In this document: piece after piece, positions 7,332 through 14,391 of the stretch
How positions within the stretch are numbered: position 1 is the stretch's first letter
How the letters are laid out: each line of letters begins with the position of its first letter
Assembly: GCA_050744165.1 (NCBI GenBank)
Contig: JBOGGN010000279.1
Location: 1 to 21,382, forward strand
Reading direction: 5' to 3'
DNA length: 21,382 nt
Source: JBOGGN01 sp050744165
Lineage (GTDB): Bacteria; Actinomycetota; Acidimicrobiia; Acidimicrobiales; Palsa-688
Notes under the pieces: generated by a model
What the model saw: the letters and a program-made list of their open reading frames with translations, nothing else
Told to the model about the DNA's origin: nothing
The model's database searches: none
Program-made: the position numbers and the translations under genes

Positions 7332-8663
7332 TCAGGCGCCGCCTCCGACGCCCCCGCCGCCCCCAGCGCACAGGTCTACGCCCGTCAAGTCCACCACCCG
7401 CAGCACCGAGGCGTCGAGCTGGTTTTCCGGCAGAGCCCCCTGCTGCACCGCCGCCACCAGGGCGTCGGCGATCCCGTTGACCGTGCTGGCCACCTCAGCG
7501 GGGATCAGCGCCGTCGTCGCCGCCGAGGTCAAGGTTGACCCGAACAGGACAAGGTCGGCGTCCGCCTCCACCGCCGCCACCGCAGCCGACACCACCCCGT
7601 AGCCTGCGGAGGTGACGGCGCCGGCCGACAGGCTGTCGGTGATCACCACGCCCTGGAAACCCAACTGCTGGCGCAACAGCCCCTGGATGACCGCCGAGGA
7701 CACCGATGCGGGCGCCGTCGTCAGGCCAGGCACCATGTCGTTGGCCACCATCACGACCTTGGCCCCCGCCGCCACCGCGGCCGCGAAGGGCGGGATCCCG
7801 GAGGTCTGCAGGGTCGAGTAGGAGACGGTGTGGGCGGGGCCGGCGTCGCTGTTGCCGGCCGAGCCGCCGAGGCCGGGAAAGTGCTTGACCACCGACAGCT
7901 CGCCGCCCTCGGACAGCCCCTGCATGAACGCCACCCCGAAGTTCGCCGCCACCGACGGCACGGCGCTGAACGAGCGGGATCCGTCGGGGTCGGAGTTATT
8001 GGGCCCGGCACCGCCATCGACGTCGAGCACCTGCGCCAGGTCCATGTCCACGCCCGCCGCCCGCAGCTGGCTGCCAACGGTGCGGGCCAGCGATTGGACC
8101 TGGGCCACGGAGTCGTCGGCCGCCAGCTGCCGGGGCCATGCGAAGGAGCCCACCAGCCCGTTCAGGCGCTGGATGCCGCCTCCCTCCTCGTCGGCCATGG
8201 TCAGCACCGGGACGCCGGCGACGGGCTGGGCCTGGGCCGCGGCCACCAACCGGGCCAGATCCGCCGGCGGTGCCGCCGACCCAATGAAGAGCACGCCGCC
8301 CACCCCTGCGGCGACCACGCTCGTCAGCTGCGCCAGGTTGAAGTTCAACGAGGGTGCCACGATGAGCCGCATAACCCGCTGCCGCAGCGGCCACTGCTCC
8401 ACGACGCCGATCGGGCTGCAGCGGGCGACGGTGGTCGACGTCGTGGCGGTCGCCGGTGCCCGCGGCTGCGTGGTCGAGCCGGCCCGCGCCGCCCCGGGAT
8501 GGCTCGAGGTGCACCCCGCCACCAGCGACAACGTCGCCACCAGGGCCAGCGCTGGACGATGGAAGCCCTGGGAAAATTCCCCGCTCCTCGCGCCACCAGC
8601 GCCCCCGAGGGCCTTGCGCGTCACCCGGGACACGAAGCGAAAGTACCCATCCTGGCCGACCAC
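7332..8663 (-). CDS. GH3-type (NagZ/LpqI-like) lipoprotein with altered catalytic loop
   Basis: A 443-residue glycoside hydrolase family 3 N-domain protein, exported and lipid-anchored: LALVATLSLVAGC ends in a lipobox with Cys at 51. The TIM-barrel landmarks are visible: GVGGVLFIGSA (120-130), PVLTMADEEGGGIQRL (152-167), VDMDLAQVLDV (205-215), KHFPGLGGSAGN (260-271) and GFQGVVITDSLSAGAV (335-350), with D343 in the position of the nucleophile. NagZ enzymes have KHFPGHGD..DSH; here the dyad His is Leu and the loop is rebuilt, so N-acetylglucosaminidase activity is uncertain. The start is unclear: the GTG at 8663 gives a long N-region, and GTG codons at 8633 and 8624 are alternatives. It diverges from a kinase gene. 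A Gly-rich tail ends the protein. Confidence 0.82.
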   Translation of the reverse strand: MVGQDGYFRFVSRVTRKALGGAGGARSGEFSQGFHRPALALVATLSLVAGCTSSHPGAARAGSTTQPRAPATATTSTTVARCSPIGVVEQWPLRQRVMRLIVAPSLNFNLAQLTSVVAAGVGGVLFIGSAAPPADLARLVAAAQAQPVAGVPVLTMADEEGGGIQRLNGLVGSFAWPRQLAADDSVAQVQSLARTVGSQLRAAGVDMDLAQVLDVDGGAGPNNSDPDGSRSFSAVPSVAANFGVAFMQGLSEGGELSVVKHFPGLGGSAGNSDAGPAHTVSYSTLQTSGIPPFAAAVAAGAKVVMVANDMVPGLTTAPASVSSAVIQGLLRQQLGFQGVVITDSLSAGAVTSAGYGVVSAAVAAVEADADLVLFGSTLTSAATTALIPAEVASTVNGIADALVAAVQQGALPENQLDASVLRVVDLTGVDLCAGGGGGVGGGA

Positions 8664-8708
8664 CGTCCTTGAGATGGCATGATTGGTCGCACCTCCAAAG
8701 GAGTGGTA

Positions 8709-10748
8709 GTGGCTGACGATACCGAGGTGGACCTGGGCATTGGCGGGTTCACCAATGCAGTCCCGATCGGGCGGGGCGGCTTTGCCGTGGTCTATCGGGC
8801 CTACCAGCCGCGTTTCGACCGTTTGGTGGCGGTCAAGGTGTTCGTGGGGCTGTTGATCGAAGAGGGGATGGTCGCCACCTTCGAGCGGGAGTGCCGGGCC
8901 ATCGGCCGGCTGTCGGGCCGGCCCAACATCCTCCAGGTGTACGACGCCGGGATCTCACCGGCCAACAAGCCCTACATGGTGATGGCCTTCATGGCCGGCG
9001 GCACCCTCGACGAGCGGTTGCACGCTCGGGGGCCCCTCCCGTGGGAGGAGGTCACCAGCATGGGGGTCAAGCTCGCGCGGGCCCTGCAGGCGGCCCACGA
9101 CTCAAATGTCCTGCACCGCGACGTCAAGCCCGAGAACGTGCTGCTCTCCGAAGACGACGAGCCCTACCTGGGCGACTTCGGAATCTCCCGGCTGACCGAC
9201 GCCACCCGCAAGACCCGCACCAACGTCTCATTCACCCCGGCGCACGTGGCGCCTGAGATCGTGTCCTCGGGTGAGCCCACCGCCGCCGTCGACATCTACT
9301 CCCTGGCCTCCACGCTGTACGAGGTCATGGCCGGCCGGCCCGCCTTCGTCGACGAGGCCGACGACAACATGCTGATCATCCTTCGCCGGGTGATCAACGA
9401 CCCGGTGCCCAACCTCCTGGCTGCCAATGGCGTGCCCGAGCCGATCCGCCGGGTCATTGAGGGTGCGATGGCGAAGATCCCCACCGACCGCCCCCACTCG
9501 GCGTCGGCGTTCGCCCGCCAGTTGGAGGCCGCCATGGCCGCCGCCAAAGCGGCGCCCCCGGAGCCGGTGCGCCCCGCCCCGCCCGCTCCCGACGACCGGG
9601 CGACGCTGCCGCCCCCAATGGCAGTCCCCCCTCCGTCGGCCTTCACGCGCCCGCCCCCGGCCGGGGAGCTGCGGTCGCCGTGGGCACCGCCGGCACCATC
9701 GGAGCCCGGACCCCCGAGTCGTCCGCCGGTCGGAGTCCCAAGTTCCTCGGCGCCGGTCCGACCGGCCTCACCGGACGCCGGAGCGCCGTCGACAATCTTT
9801 TCGGGGCCCGTGCACCCGGCGTCACCGGGTGCCGGGGAGCCGCCAGCCTTCTCGGGGCGGGTGGGTCCCGCGTCACCTGATGCTGGAGCGCCGCCGACGA
9901 TTTTCTCGGGGCCCGTGCGCCCCCCGTCGCCTGATGCCGGGGGACCGACGGCGTTCTCTGGGCCGGTGCGTCCGTCGGCCCCCGACTCCGATGCCCGGGG
10001 CACGGCCGCTTTTTCAGGTGGGTTGCCCCCCTCGACCGGGTTCCGACCGCCACCACCCCCGCCGCCGGAGCCGCGGACCGTGCAGTACGGGACACCGCAA
10101 GGCGCAGGCCCGGGCGCGCCCGCGGGCCGCAAGTCAAGCCGGACCGTGCTCATGGTTGTGATCGCTCTCATCGTCGTGATCGCGATCGTCGTCGTTGTCA
10201 TCATCCTGCTCGGCCACAAGAAATCAGCCTCGACGTCTTCGAACACCGTGCCGTCAACGACGGCGGCGCTGCCCACGGTCGCGACCGTGCCCGCAACCGC
10301 CGCGACACCGACGACAACGGTGCCTGCGCCTACCTCGACAAGCCTGGTGTCATTGGCCAACAGCGTGACCAGCCCCGCCGCCGCCAGCATCCAGCTGTCG
10401 CTGGCCACCTACTTCAACGCCATCAACAACCACGACTGGCAGGCGGCCTGGAACCAGTTCACGCCGGGTGAGAAGACGTCGGAGCCAGTGGCCAAGTTGG
10501 CGCAGGGCGCCAGTTCCAGCAATGACTCGGGGGTCGTCCTCACGAGCTTCTCGCCGCAGAGCGACGGCACTGTCGTCACCACCGTCTCCTTCACCAGCAT
10601 GCAAGCCCCGGCCGACAGCCCCGACCACCAGAGCTGCGACCGCTGGACCTTGAACTACGTCATGGCGCCAAGCAACAACGGCTTCTTGATCGGCCAGTCG
10701 ACAGCAGCGGCCAACCCGCCCTACCAGGCCTGCCCGCCAGCCGCCTGA
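8709..10748 (+). CDS. Transmembrane Ser/Thr protein kinase (PknB-like, no PASTA)
   Basis: A 679-residue receptor kinase. The kinase domain covers about 12-275: Gly loop IGRGGFAVVYRA (20-31), VAVK lysine 43, catalytic loop HRDVKPEN (136-143), DFG 156-158, APE 181-183 and DIYSLA 195-200. A Pro-rich linker (280-475) contains five imperfect 17-20-residue repeats ending in FSG. One TM helix lies at about 479-502 (VLMVVIALIVVIAIVVVVI), followed by a Thr-rich stalk. An extracellular domain of about 120 residues (LATYFNAINNHDWQAAWNQFTPGEK) looks like an NTF2/lumazine-binding-like fold rather than PASTA. The GTG at 8709 is chosen because AAAGGAG lies 5 nt upstream; an ATG at 8679 is in frame but lacks a site. 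It diverges from the GH3 lipoprotein, suggesting a cell-wall link, by inference only. Confidence 0.92.
   Translation: MADDTEVDLGIGGFTNAVPIGRGGFAVVYRAYQPRFDRLVAVKVFVGLLIEEGMVATFERECRAIGRLSGRPNILQVYDAGISPANKPYMVMAFMAGGTLDERLHARGPLPWEEVTSMGVKLARALQAAHDSNVLHRDVKPENVLLSEDDEPYLGDFGISRLTDATRKTRTNVSFTPAHVAPEIVSSGEPTAAVDIYSLASTLYEVMAGRPAFVDEADDNMLIILRRVINDPVPNLLAANGVPEPIRRVIEGAMAKIPTDRPHSASAFARQLEAAMAAAKAAPPEPVRPAPPAPDDRATLPPPMAVPPPSAFTRPPPAGELRSPWAPPAPSEPGPPSRPPVGVPSSSAPVRPASPDAGAPSTIFSGPVHPASPGAGEPPAFSGRVGPASPDAGAPPTIFSGPVRPPSPDAGGPTAFSGPVRPSAPDSDARGTAAFSGGLPPSTGFRPPPPPPPEPRTVQYGTPQGAGPGAPAGRKSSRTVLMVVIALIVVIAIVVVVIILLGHKKSASTSSNTVPSTTAALPTVATVPATAATPTTTVPAPTSTSLVSLANSVTSPAAASIQLSLATYFNAINNHDWQAAWNQFTPGEKTSEPVAKLAQGASSSNDSGVVLTSFSPQSDGTVVTTVSFTSMQAPADSPDHQSCDRWTLNYVMAPSNNGFLIGQSTAAANPPYQACPPAA
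9753..10019 (+). repeat. Tandem repeats coding the kinase Pro-rich linker
   Basis: Five imperfect in-frame units of 51-60 nt encode variants of PV(R/H)PxSPDAGxPxxFSG. Unit lengths vary by whole codons, and the shared core is SPDAG...FSG. The repeats lie between the kinase domain and the TM helix. They probably make a flexible cytoplasmic tether that could also carry phospho-acceptor Ser/Thr residues. Confidence 0.75.
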
Positions 10749-10782
10749 TCGGGGCCGCTCGACGCCCCGCGTCAAGTTAACA

Positions 10783-10805
10783 GCCTTAACCATGACTGGT
10801 AAGGC
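10783..10805 (+). terminator. Weak hairpin after the kinase gene
   Basis: GCCTTAACC (10783-10791), loop ATGACT, and GGTAAGGC (10798-10805) form a stem with one bulged A. It lies about 35 nt after the kinase stop codon. There is no U tract, so it is at best a partial terminator. The rest of the gap to 10900 shows nothing clear. Confidence 0.3.
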
Positions 10806-10899
10806 CCCGTGAAGGTTGCTTGCGCCCCCAGGAAGGGATGTCCGGCAGCCCCCGAGACGATCCAGGCGGGTCGGACGGGGCCCTTTTCCACCCCCCCAG

Positions 10900-10955
10900 G
10901 TATTGAAATAAGTCTTTCGAAGCTGTACTCTCGAAACATGGCTTTCGAAGATGCT
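10900..10955 (+). promoter_or_regulatory. Leaderless promoter with 14-bp phased repeats
   Basis: TTGAAA (10903-10908), a 17-nt spacer, TACTCT (10926-10931), then 6 nt to the ATG at 10938 predict a leaderless mRNA. Overlying it are 14-bp direct repeats beginning at 10914 (CTTTCGAAG...), 10928 (CTCTCGAAAC...) and 10942 (CTTTCGAAG...). A weaker unit sits at 10900 (GTATTGAAATAAGT). The array runs into the coding region and is likely the operator of the regulator itself. The sequence facts are direct; autoregulation is inference. Confidence 0.65.
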
Positions 10956-11552
10956 CGACGCATCACCGACCCCCGTGAGTTGCGGGCCATGTCACACCCG
11001 GTGCGGCTCGCCCTCATGGAGGCCTTGCGGGACGAAGGGCAGCTCACCGCGACCCAAGCGGCGGAGTTGGTGGGGGAGAGCCCCGCCAACTGTTCGTTCC
11101 ACCTCCGCACGCTGGCCAAGTACGGCTTCGTGCACGAGGCCGAGGGGGGCAAGGGGCGGGAGCGGCCATGGCAGCTGGTGTCGACCGCCCACAACATTCC
11201 CGATGCTGGCGAACTCGCCGGCGAGGCGGGAGCGGCGGCCGGGGCGCTGGTCGAAGTGCTGGCCGAGCGGGGCGCCGAACGGATGCGCACCTGGTTGCGC
11301 ACTGCCGTGCAGTACCCCGAGGAGTGGCGCCAGGCCAGCTTCTTCGACACGGTTCGGCTTCAGATAACGGCCGCCGAGCTGAGCCGCCTGGGCGAAGCGG
11401 TCCAGGGGCTGCTGGCCGAGTTCATCGGCCGGACCGCCGAAAACCGGCCCCCGGGGGCCATGCCGGTGTCGGTCTCGGCCATCGGGTTTCCGACCCGCAT
11501 TCCGATCGCAGAAGGAGGAAATGATGTATCCCACGCATCCCGCAATCACTGA
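10938..11552 (+). CDS. ArsR-like winged-helix transcriptional regulator
   Basis: A 204-residue regulator with an N-terminal ArsR-type HTH: ITDPRELRAMSHPVRLALMEALRDEGQLTATQAAELVG, then ESPANCSFHLRTLAKYGFVHEAEGGKGRERPWQL (wing). A C-terminal half of about 110 residues, rich in Ala/Glu/Leu helices (AGAAAGALVEVLAERGAERMRTWL; LSRLGEAVQGLLAEF), probably dimerises or binds ligand. Relatives are commonly paired with MFS exporters, but none follows here. The ATG at 10938 is placed by the leaderless promoter and by the start of conserved sequence; there is no Shine-Dalgarno. Its last codons overlap a small ORF starting at 11521/11524. Confidence 0.87.
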   Translation: MAFEDARRITDPRELRAMSHPVRLALMEALRDEGQLTATQAAELVGESPANCSFHLRTLAKYGFVHEAEGGKGRERPWQLVSTAHNIPDAGELAGEAGAAAGALVEVLAERGAERMRTWLRTAVQYPEEWRQASFFDTVRLQITAAELSRLGEAVQGLLAEFIGRTAENRPPGAMPVSVSAIGFPTRIPIAEGGNDVSHASRNH

Positions 11553-11727
11553 AGCGGTCGCCGCTTACCGCAGGAAGGACTACGAGCACCACGCCACCGC
11601 ATACCGCATGACCAGGAATGTCTCCGGCGGACCCCGGCAAATCCCGGCGATTCGCCGCACCTTGGGACGCACCGCTATTTCGGTGGGTGTACGCCTTCTG
11701 GCGCAAGAGCCAGCGCCGGGCTGCTGA
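11524..11727 (+). CDS. Small basic protein, unknown
   Basis: A predicted 67-residue basic protein starting MYPTHPAITEAVAAYRRKDY and ending in an Arg-rich segment with RRTLGRTAISVGVRLL. An AGGAGG site at 11513-11518 precedes tandem ATG codons at 11521 and 11524; the second has the better 5-nt spacing. It overlaps the end of the regulator gene by 29 nt, so it is probably cotranscribed. Similar short Arg-rich ORFs with a polar N-terminus and an amphipathic end are frequent in actinobacteria, but I cannot assign a family or function. Coding status rests on the ribosome site and coupling. Confidence 0.5.
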   Translation: MYPTHPAITEAVAAYRRKDYEHHATAYRMTRNVSGGPRQIPAIRRTLGRTAISVGVRLLAQEPAPGC

Positions 11728-11924
11728 CGTCCGCCGCCCGGCCGCACGGGGCCAACCCTCGGTGAACGGATCGAAAAAGGTCTGCTCCCACTGTCTCTCC
11801 TCGAAGCGGTGCAGCTGCTCGCCGGAGAGCGTGGGCGTCATGCATCGCCGGCTACGGGGCCGGGAATCACCGCCGCCTCTGGGAAGTTGACACTAAGGCA
11901 CTCAAGTTCCACGGAGGTGGTGGC
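11728..11924. other. Gap before second dnaJ, with possible minus-strand ORF start
   Basis: No confident gene lies here. On the minus strand an ATG at 11841 opens a frame whose first about 30 codons look protein-like (LHRFEERQWEQTFFDPF) and favour G/C third positions. It continues antisense to the regulator gene, where it turns into implausible sequence. It may be a decayed gene start or chance. The right end holds the HAIR-like element and the ribosome site of the next gene. Confidence 0.3.
11886..11906 (+). promoter_or_regulatory. HAIR-like element upstream of second dnaJ
   Basis: GTTGACA (11886-11892), 7 nt, ACTCAAG (11900-11906). The HspR-associated inverted repeat is CTTGAGT-N7-ACTCAAG. 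The right half matches 7/7, the left half 4/7 (TTGA core), and the spacing is exact. It lies 18 nt before the GTG start, where a repressor would block expression. A chance match is possible because only one half is perfect. Confidence 0.45.
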
Positions 11925-12923
11925 GTGGCAGTACAGGCCGACTGGGTCGAGAAGGATCTCTATGCCGTGTTGGGCGTGGCGCAGGATGCCGACGCCAAGG
12001 CGATCAAGCGCGCCTACCGGAAGTTGGCCCGAGACCTGCACCCCGACACCCACCCCGACGATGCCGGGTCGGCGGAGAAGTTCAAGGCGGTCACGGCCGC
12101 CTACGATGTGATCGGGGACGAAGCCAAGCGAGCCGAGTACGACGAGTTTCGGCGGGCCGTGGCGAGTGCCGGCGGTACCGGTGGTACCGGTGGTGGGTTC
12201 GACGGCGGTTCTTTCTGGTCTGGTGACGGTGGGAGGCGGAGCCGGTTCGATGCCGGCGCGGCCATCGGTGAGGCGGGCGAGTGGGACGGATTCGAGAACA
12301 CGACGTGGACGACCTTCGGTGGCGACGATCTGGGCGACCTGCTCGGGGGTCTGTTCGGCGGGCGGGCGGGGCGCGCTGGGGCGTCGACGGGACCCCGACG
12401 AGGGGCCGATCTGGAGGCGGTGCTGGACCTGGGCTTCGACGACGCCATTCGGGGGGTGACGACCGAGGTGACCCTGCGCGACGCAGAGGGGGCGCGGACG
12501 TTCAAGGTGCGGGTTCCTTCCGGCGTAGATGACGGCCAGCGGATCCGCCTGGCGGGCAAGGGCGGGTTGGGCGTCAACGGCGGCCCGCCCGGCGACCTGT
12601 ACGCCGTGGTCCGGGTGGCGGCCCATCCGGTGTTCGGCCGCCGCGGTCAGAACCTGACGGTGGACGCGTCGGTCACCTGGCCGCAGGCCGTTCTCGGCGC
12701 CGACATCGACGTGCCCACCTTCGAGGGCCCGCCGGTGCGGGTCCGGGTGCCCGCGGGGACTCCGGACGGGCGGACGCTTCGGGTGCGCGGTCGTGGGGTC
12801 CGCAGCTCCGGCGGCACCGGTGACCTGTTGGTGTCGGTCCTGCTCAGCGTGCCCGAACAGCTCAGCGAGCAGCAGCGGGATGTGGTGGAGGCGGTTGCCC
12901 GGGCATTCCCAGCGGCCGCCTAA
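11925..12923 (+). CDS. Second DnaJ-family co-chaperone, CbpA type
   Basis: A 332-residue J-domain protein. The J domain lies near 8-75 (DLYAVLGVAQDADAKAIKRAYRKLARDLHPD) with HPD at 39-41. A Gly/Phe-rich linker containing GGTGGTGGGFDGGSF follows, then LGDLLGGLFGGRAG. Two C-terminal beta domains come next (LEAVLDLGFDDAIRG; VPSGVDDGQRIRLAGKGG; GDLYAVVRVAAHPVFGRRG; VPAGTPDGRTLRVRGRG; GDLLVSVLLSVPEQLS). There is no zinc finger. The GTG at 11925 follows GGAGGTGG with about 4-nt spacing. It is about 10 kb from the dnaK operon and separate from it. It parallels the operon-borne copy in architecture, so it may serve the same DnaK with other clients. A HAIR-like site upstream hints at heat control. Confidence 0.93.
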   Translation: MAVQADWVEKDLYAVLGVAQDADAKAIKRAYRKLARDLHPDTHPDDAGSAEKFKAVTAAYDVIGDEAKRAEYDEFRRAVASAGGTGGTGGGFDGGSFWSGDGGRRSRFDAGAAIGEAGEWDGFENTTWTTFGGDDLGDLLGGLFGGRAGRAGASTGPRRGADLEAVLDLGFDDAIRGVTTEVTLRDAEGARTFKVRVPSGVDDGQRIRLAGKGGLGVNGGPPGDLYAVVRVAAHPVFGRRGQNLTVDASVTWPQAVLGADIDVPTFEGPPVRVRVPAGTPDGRTLRVRGRGVRSSGGTGDLLVSVLLSVPEQLSEQQRDVVEAVARAFPAAA

Positions 12924-12946
12924 CACCCCGTTCTCTCGGTGGGTGT
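12923..12946 (+). terminator. Weak stem-loop after second dnaJ
   Basis: ACACCC (12923-12928) and GGGTGT (12941-12946) can pair around a 12-nt loop directly at the dnaJ stop codon. There is no U tract, so termination is only possible, not supported strongly. Confidence 0.25.
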
Positions 12947-13019
12947 GGCCGCTTGACGCTGCACCCCCTCGGTGCTGGCGAGCGGCCCCAGGCATTCACG
13001 GTCGGTTAACGCCGGGTCT

Positions 13020-13185
13020 GGGGCCGGGTTCGTGGCGGTCTCGATTCCCGGGGTGGCCCGAATACCTGGCGCTATGCGGTAGCTTTTCGGGCCACCCAGC
13101 AAGGGGCCGGGTTCGGGGCGGTCTCGATTCCCGGGGTGACCCGAATACCTGGCGCTATGCGGTAGGTTTTCGGGCCACCCAGCAC
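13020..13185. repeat. Two tandem 83-bp palindromic repeats
   Basis: Copy 1 spans 13020-13102 and copy 2 spans 13103-13185. They differ at only about four positions. Each contains a hairpin with 12-bp arms: GGGTGGCCCGAA and TTCGGGCCACCC in copy 1, with an inner TACC/GGTA pairing around TGGCGCTATGC. In copy 2 the left arm carries one G-to-A change, which still pairs as G-U in minus-strand RNA. The pair lies 16 bp after the GNAT stop codon and about 100 bp after dnaJ, between convergent genes. It could be a bidirectional terminator, a REP-like element or a remnant of a mobile palindromic repeat. Confidence 0.85.
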
Positions 13186-13200
13186 ACCTAGCCGGAAAGG

Positions 13201-14130
13201 TCAGTCGGGCGGGCGTGACCAGCCCCGCCGAGTGCGGGTGAGCGGCACCAGGCCTTGACGCTCGAGGTAACGCCGGGTCCGCTCGATGCTCGGCGGCTCC
13301 TCCCCGGCGGCGTGCCGGCTCGGGCGTTCGATGGCGTAGGCCAGCAGCCGTTGTTTGCCCGCCGTACGGAGCCAGTCGCAGCCGTGACGGAAGAGCCAGG
13401 TCCCGATGCCTCCGCCCCGGTGCTCGGCGGCGACCCAGTGGTTGGCCACGTCCACCCACCCGGCAAGCAGGCTGTTGGTGACTCCGTAGTCGGCCTCGAC
13501 CTCAAAAGCACCGACGATCGTTCCAGCTCGGTACGCCTCGAATGCGGTGCCCCACGTTCCGACACATCGGCGTAGTTGCAGATCCGCCTTCGGCGGGGCC
13601 CCAGGTGGCGGCGCCTGGGCCAGGTCGCCAGCGAAGAGCACCTCGATCTGGCCATCGCGGTCGTCGAAGCCGACCTCGGCCAGCAAGCGTTGGACATGGG
13701 GCCAGGCGTCGGGCACGCCGTAGACGCCAAGGCAGGGGAGAGTCCCGTCGGCATACCAGGCCCGGGAGCGCCAGTCGCGCAGCTGCGTCATGGCGGCTTC
13801 GAGAACTTGCCGTCCCGCGTGACCGGCTGAGGGGTCGAACACGAGCCAGTGGATTTCTCCGGCATCGCGGTAGCTGTCGCTCGGGCGATCATCTGCGGCG
13901 TATCGCTTCAGGTAGGCGGCAGCGACCACGCGGTCGTTGGCGATGCCCACGATGGCGCGGCGATCGATCACCCACGGGTCGACGATCGGCTCCTGGGCGT
14001 CGTGTTCCAGCTGCGAAAGGAGCGCCGCGACTGGGACGGCACCACCGGGGAGCACGGCCGCGATATGCCGGTTGACCAACGACGTGAGCCCGTTTCGGTC
14101 ATGACGGGCGAAGGGTCGGACCTCGAGCAC
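13201..14130 (-). CDS. GNAT-family acetyltransferase (two-domain)
   Basis: A 309-residue protein with a tandem GNAT-like layout. The N-terminal half holds HDRNGLTSLVNRHIAAVLPG, a core strand GEIHWLVFDP (91-100) and AGRQVLEAAMTQLRDW. The C-terminal half has GWVDVANHWVAAEHRGGGIGTWLFRHGCDWLR, where HRGGGIG (237-243) is the acetyl-CoA pyrophosphate-binding loop. It ends with ERTRRYLERQGLVPLTRTRRGW. The frame is open upstream to 14382, but that part is not GNAT-like. The GTG at 14130 with GGAGG 5 nt upstream is preferred. The substrate is unknown; tandem GNATs acetylate small molecules, antibiotics or thiol cofactors. It ends just before the tandem palindromic repeats. Confidence 0.82.
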   Translation of the reverse strand: MLEVRPFARHDRNGLTSLVNRHIAAVLPGGAVPVAALLSQLEHDAQEPIVDPWVIDRRAIVGIANDRVVAAAYLKRYAADDRPSDSYRDAGEIHWLVFDPSAGHAGRQVLEAAMTQLRDWRSRAWYADGTLPCLGVYGVPDAWPHVQRLLAEVGFDDRDGQIEVLFAGDLAQAPPPGAPPKADLQLRRCVGTWGTAFEAYRAGTIVGAFEVEADYGVTNSLLAGWVDVANHWVAAEHRGGGIGTWLFRHGCDWLRTAGKQRLLAYAIERPSRHAAGEEPPSIERTRRYLERQGLVPLTRTRRGWSRPPD

Positions 14131-14391
14131 AAGGACCTCCAGGGGGGCGCGAGAAGGACAGGCAACAGCCCAACCGCCGCTCCCTGTGCGGCACGCCCTG
14201 AAGCCTATGGGCGAGCCAGCCGTTTGCGGAGTTGATATCCCACTCCAAGACCGCGGAGGCGACGTCGGTGCTGACCGCCGAGCGAGCGCGATCAAAGAGG
14301 TCGGCCGCACGCCGGTCATTGGGACCGCCACGGCTGGCAGTGAGGGGAATCCCTGATAGTCGCCACCATCGGAAGCGCCCACCAGGGCCGT
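14131..14391. other. Divergent gap with an unexplained coding-like minus frame
   Basis: This lies between the GNAT start and the next plus-strand gene. On the minus strand, in a frame different from GNAT, about 14160-14330 translates plausibly (AADLFDRARSAVSTDVASAV, then EWDINSANGWLAHRLQG) with strong G/C third positions. It has no clear start or ribosome site and degrades into Pro/Arg-rich sequence before its stop near 14099. It may be a gene remnant or a frameshifted fragment. Confidence 0.3.

Noticed and set aside
7315..7334. 10-bp duplication GTGGTGTCAG as a functional repeat
   Set aside because: It is a simple short duplication at the end of the GH3 gene, with no symmetry or promoter context.
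11422..11841. 139-codon minus-strand gene
   Set aside because: Only the first about 30 codons look protein-like; the rest is antisense to the regulator gene and to the small ORF. Kept as a remark, not as a gene.
13020..13185. CRISPR array
   Set aside because: Only two units, and the whole 83-bp unit including the linker is conserved, so there are no distinct spacers.
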